From Bin87 sp963665395 (GTDB lineage Bacteria > Chloroflexota > Dehalococcoidia > Lucifugimonadales > UBA3495), in NCBI GenBank assembly GCA_963665395.2, contig OY762251.1, forward strand, positions 2,790,001-2,854,000: a DNA stretch of 64,000 bases. The letters run 5' to 3'. The notes under the pieces were generated by a model. The model searched no databases, was not told where the DNA came from, and saw only the letters and a program-made list of their open reading frames with translations. Below are positions 61,823 through 64,000 of the stretch, in pieces; positions within the stretch are counted from its first letter, which is position 1; every line of letters starts with the position of its first letter. The position numbers and the translations under genes are program-made.

Positions 61823-62533
61823 ATGCCAGTCATCACCATCAACGGCGTCATCGGCAGCGGGACGCTGGAAATCGGTCATCTCGTGGCCCAGAACATGGGC
61901 CTCAACTACGTTGACCGCTACATCTTTTCCGAAGCGGCTCGGCTGGTCGGTTCTCCGGTGAGCCAACTTATCGAAAAAGAGCAGCGCGTGGTGCCGTTCC
62001 GAGAGAAGGTAGCCCGCTTCATGCAAACCGTACTGGAACGCTCCGCAGTAGCCGGCGCCGGCGCGGAACCATACTTCGGGCGGGGCATCGAAATGCTCCC
62101 GGCTGAGGCATATACCGAACTGGTCTCCGACGCGGCTTCGGCATCCACCGTACACGACCGCGCTTTCATTGAGGCCACCACTTCGGTGATCAAAGAACTG
62201 GCCGGCGGTGGCGACGTAGTGATCATCGGGCGGGGCAGCAACATGATACTCGCCGATACTCCAGGAGTTGTGCACGTGGGCCTCCTCGCCCCCATGGACG
62301 TTCGCATCGACACCATGGCCAAGCGGGAGCTGTTCACCCCCGACGAGGCCAGATCCTACGCCGAGGAACTGGAAAACGCCCGCGTAACCTTCTATCGCAA
62401 GTTCTTCCGGGTCAACCCCAACGACCCCACCAAGTTCCACCTGATGCTGAACATCGGGCGGATCTCCCAGATCACCGCCGCGGAGATTATCGCCCACGCC
62501 GCCGAAGACATCACCGCAGCGCCCACCGCCTAG
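61823..62533 (+). CDS. cytidylate kinase-like family protein
   Basis: A 236-residue P-loop protein of the cytidylate-kinase-2 type. The N-terminus VITINGVIGSGTLEIGHLVA is the altered P-loop (Thr where K-S/T is usual), followed by GLNYVDRYIFSEAARL; DVVIIGRGSNMILADTP and a basic segment FYRKFFRVNPND finish it. GAGGG lies 9 bases before ATG 61823. True substrate unknown; it is not the housekeeping Cmk. Confidence 0.85.
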   Translation: MPVITINGVIGSGTLEIGHLVAQNMGLNYVDRYIFSEAARLVGSPVSQLIEKEQRVVPFREKVARFMQTVLERSAVAGAGAEPYFGRGIEMLPAEAYTELVSDAASASTVHDRAFIEATTSVIKELAGGGDVVIIGRGSNMILADTPGVVHVGLLAPMDVRIDTMAKRELFTPDEARSYAEELENARVTFYRKFFRVNPNDPTKFHLMLNIGRISQITAAEIIAHAAEDITAAPTA

Positions 62534-62535
62534 CC

Positions 62536-63360
62536 GTGCTGCCCATATCCGACGGCGGACGGCCCCGGGGAACCTTCCCCTACGTCAACGCCGTTCTCAT
62601 CGGCCTGAACACCCTCGTCTTTCTCTACGAGATTGGCGTCGGCGGGTTCGGCTTCCTTTTCGGCGGCAGCAGCCTCGGCATCTACGTCTTTTTCCTCAAA
62701 TTCGGCTTCATACCGGCGGAGCTGACGTCGGGACAGGCTTTCGAGAGCCTCGGATTGGGACGGGGCGCCGCCATCAGCATCGCCTCGCCCATACCGACTT
62801 GGGCGACGATGCTGACGTCCATGTTCATTCACGGCGGGCTGATGCACTTCATCGGCAATATGCTGTTCCTGTGGGTTTTCGGCGACAACATTGAAGACAC
62901 CTTCGGACACGTCCGCTACCTGATTTTCTACCTCATCTCCGGCGTCCTGGCCACCCTGGCCCACCTCGCCATCGACCCTGCTTCGCAAACCCCACTGGTG
63001 GGCGCCAGCGGCGCAATCTCCGGCGTAATGGGCGCCTACCTGGTGCTCTACCCGAGCAACCGCATCCGCACCCTCATCATCTACATCCTCATCACCGTAA
63101 TCGAGCTGCGGGCGGTGTGGCTGCTCCTGATCTGGATCGCATTGCAAACCATCCAGGGCCTGCTCTCCATCGGGGTCAGCGACCAGGTGAGTACCGCCTT
63201 CTTCGCCCACATCGGCGGCTTCGTGGTGGGGGTAGCCGTCGGCCTGGTGTACAAGGCATTCCCCCGCCGCCCCTCCGGACCCGCCGGGTACTGGGGCAAC
63301 GGCGGTGGATACCAACGGCCCGGGTCGCCGCAGTACTGGCGGGGGCGGCGCATTGATTGA
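62536..63360 (+). CDS. rhomboid family intramembrane serine protease
   Basis: A 274-residue protein with about six helices. The catalytic Ser is in LVGASGAISGVMGAYL (GxSG) and the catalytic His in FFAHIGGFVVGVAVG; SMFIHGGLMHFIGNMLFLWVFG is the conserved L1/H2 motif. The start GTG 62536 is 2 bp after the kinase-like gene. The tail is rich in Gly, Tyr and Arg. Confidence 0.93.
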   Translation: MLPISDGGRPRGTFPYVNAVLIGLNTLVFLYEIGVGGFGFLFGGSSLGIYVFFLKFGFIPAELTSGQAFESLGLGRGAAISIASPIPTWATMLTSMFIHGGLMHFIGNMLFLWVFGDNIEDTFGHVRYLIFYLISGVLATLAHLAIDPASQTPLVGASGAISGVMGAYLVLYPSNRIRTLIIYILITVIELRAVWLLLIWIALQTIQGLLSIGVSDQVSTAFFAHIGGFVVGVAVGLVYKAFPRRPSGPAGYWGNGGGYQRPGSPQYWRGRRID

Positions 63361-63370
63361 AGTCGTTCCG

Positions 63371-63399
63371 TTGCCGACTATGCCAGTCCATCCTATAAT
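63371..63399 (+). promoter_or_regulatory. sigma-70 promoter of the next pair
   Basis: TTGCCG (63371-63376), a 17-bp spacer and TATAAT (63394-63399), 31 bp before the start at 63431. Confidence 0.75.
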
Positions 63400-63430
63400 T
63401 CTGGTGCCGCAAAGCGCCCCGGAGGTCCCA

Positions 63431-63712
63431 ATGAACGCGAAAGAAGCCAAAGATGCCGCTCGCGATTACATAATCGAACTCTTCACCGACGAGCACGTTA
63501 TGAACGTCGGCCTCGAAGAGGTGGTGTACAACCGGGATACGCAGCAGTGGCGGATCACCTACGGCTTCGCCCGGGCCTGGGACAGGCAGGGCGAGCTGGG
63601 TGTCAAGATGGGCCTCAAAGCCCCGCGGTCTTACAAGGTGGTCAGCATTGACGATGCCAGCGGCAACGTCATTTCCCTGAAAGACCGGATGCTGTCCGAC
63701 TACGATAACTGA
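63431..63712 (+). CDS. small protein paired with a PIN gene, unknown
   Basis: A 93-residue protein with GGAGG 5 bases before ATG 63431. NAKEAKDAARDYIIELFTDE is helical; NVGLEEVVYNRDTQQWRITYGF and SYKVVSIDDASGNVISLKDR are strands. It overlaps the PIN-type gene by 1 base (TGATG). It may be an antitoxin, but its fold is not a known antitoxin type. Confidence 0.7.
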   Translation: MNAKEAKDAARDYIIELFTDEHVMNVGLEEVVYNRDTQQWRITYGFARAWDRQGELGVKMGLKAPRSYKVVSIDDASGNVISLKDRMLSDYDN

Positions 63713-64000
63713 TGCCGCCGCTCGGGTTCTTTGTTGACGCCAATCTGCTGGTCCTGCTTATAGTGGGCAGCGTCGATGTGAGGATAATCGCGAGGCACCG
63801 GCGACTAGGGGATTACACCGTAACCGACTACTACAATTTGCTTGCTTTGCTTGGCCGGGTCAATCGGATATTCGTCACGCCGAATACCCTGACCGAAGCC
63901 TCCAACCTTCTTCGCCAGCACCGCGAACCGGAACGCTCCCGTCTGATGGCGAGGTTCAACGTCCTGATCAACGACAGCGACGAAATCGTAATCGCCAGCG
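63712..64000 (+). CDS. PIN-domain-like protein, 3' end cut off by window
   Basis: The 96 visible residues begin MPPLGFFVDANLLVLLIVGS, with the first Asp of a PIN site, then DVRIIARHRRLGDYTVTDYY and RIFVTPNTLTEASNLLRQHRE with the Glu. The rest, including the last acidic residues, lies beyond base 64000. It overlaps the preceding gene by one base, suggesting a toxin-antitoxin type pair. Confidence 0.75.
   Translation, partial: MPPLGFFVDANLLVLLIVGSVDVRIIARHRRLGDYTVTDYYNLLALLGRVNRIFVTPNTLTEASNLLRQHREPERSRLMARFNVLINDSDEIVIAS

Overview
The window is high-GC bacterial chromosome. No rRNA, tRNA, phage or transposase gene was seen. Gene content suggests a Chloroflexota bacterium of the Dehalococcoidia / SAR202 type: two flavin-dependent luciferase-like monooxygenases, two DUF3105 proteins with a Pro/Thr lipoprotein tail, archaeal-type phosphoglycerate mutase (ApgM), a K+-dependent type proton-pumping pyrophosphatase, the DapL lysine route, class 1B SAM decarboxylase, and many small PIN/HigB/Uma2/DUF433 genes. 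This assignment is an inference from content; no marker tree was made.

Layout. 1-2954: trmD (cut by the window start), a thioesterase, and a polyamine pair (speD plus an aminopropyltransferase resembling plant thermospermine synthase). 3462-5230: a probable selenoprotein of the UGSC family, read through an in-frame TGA at 3777-3779, and its long partner gene. 5305-15700: accessory and catabolic genes (AbrB-like protein, PD-(D/E)XK nuclease, polysaccharide deacetylase, VOC protein, monooxygenase, MFS exporter, class III aminotransferase, glutaredoxin). 16368-26941: a minus-strand purine cluster (purS, purC, purB, purE, purD, guaA), interrupted by DUF3105 proteins, a HAD phosphatase and unknown genes. 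27199-35320: a DNA methyltransferase next to a frameshifted nuclease-like gene, then tsaC, a prenyl synthase, pgk-apgM-tpiA, a VapBC-like pair and miaA. 35382-40709: dapF and dapL flank a five-gene island with two HigB toxins, two HigA-type proteins carrying a C-terminal helical domain, and a solo copy of that domain. 40712-48542: Uma2, hflX, metallophosphoesterase, a two-gene nuclease module, acetamidase, UDG-like protein, SDR, a DUF5615/DUF433 pair and a pRiA4b ORF-3-like protein. 48820-58022: hppA, a second monooxygenase, HAD, amidase with a GatC-like small subunit, CPBP protease and trpA. 59563-64000: aroF behind a textbook aromatic attenuator, then GNAT, cytidylate kinase-like, rhomboid and a PIN pair cut by the window end.

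The intergenic DNA is packed with small repeats. Two families of about 133 bp (A and B here) have terminal inverted repeats and 9-10 bp target duplications, so they behave as MITEs. Other families are a 27-bp palindromic repeat beginning GTCATTCCGGCG, 22-bp arrays inserted inside that palindrome, a larger inverted element (D), a GTCATTGCGAG element (C) and a 28-bp perfect palindrome (E). Two long gene-free blocks (10668-12049 and 58023-59562) are built from them and share about 0.6 kb of further homologous sequence of unknown nature.

The strongest leads are the UGSC selenoprotein, the aroF attenuator with its apparently leaderless aromatic leader peptide, and the HigBA-plus-extra-domain island between dapF and dapL.
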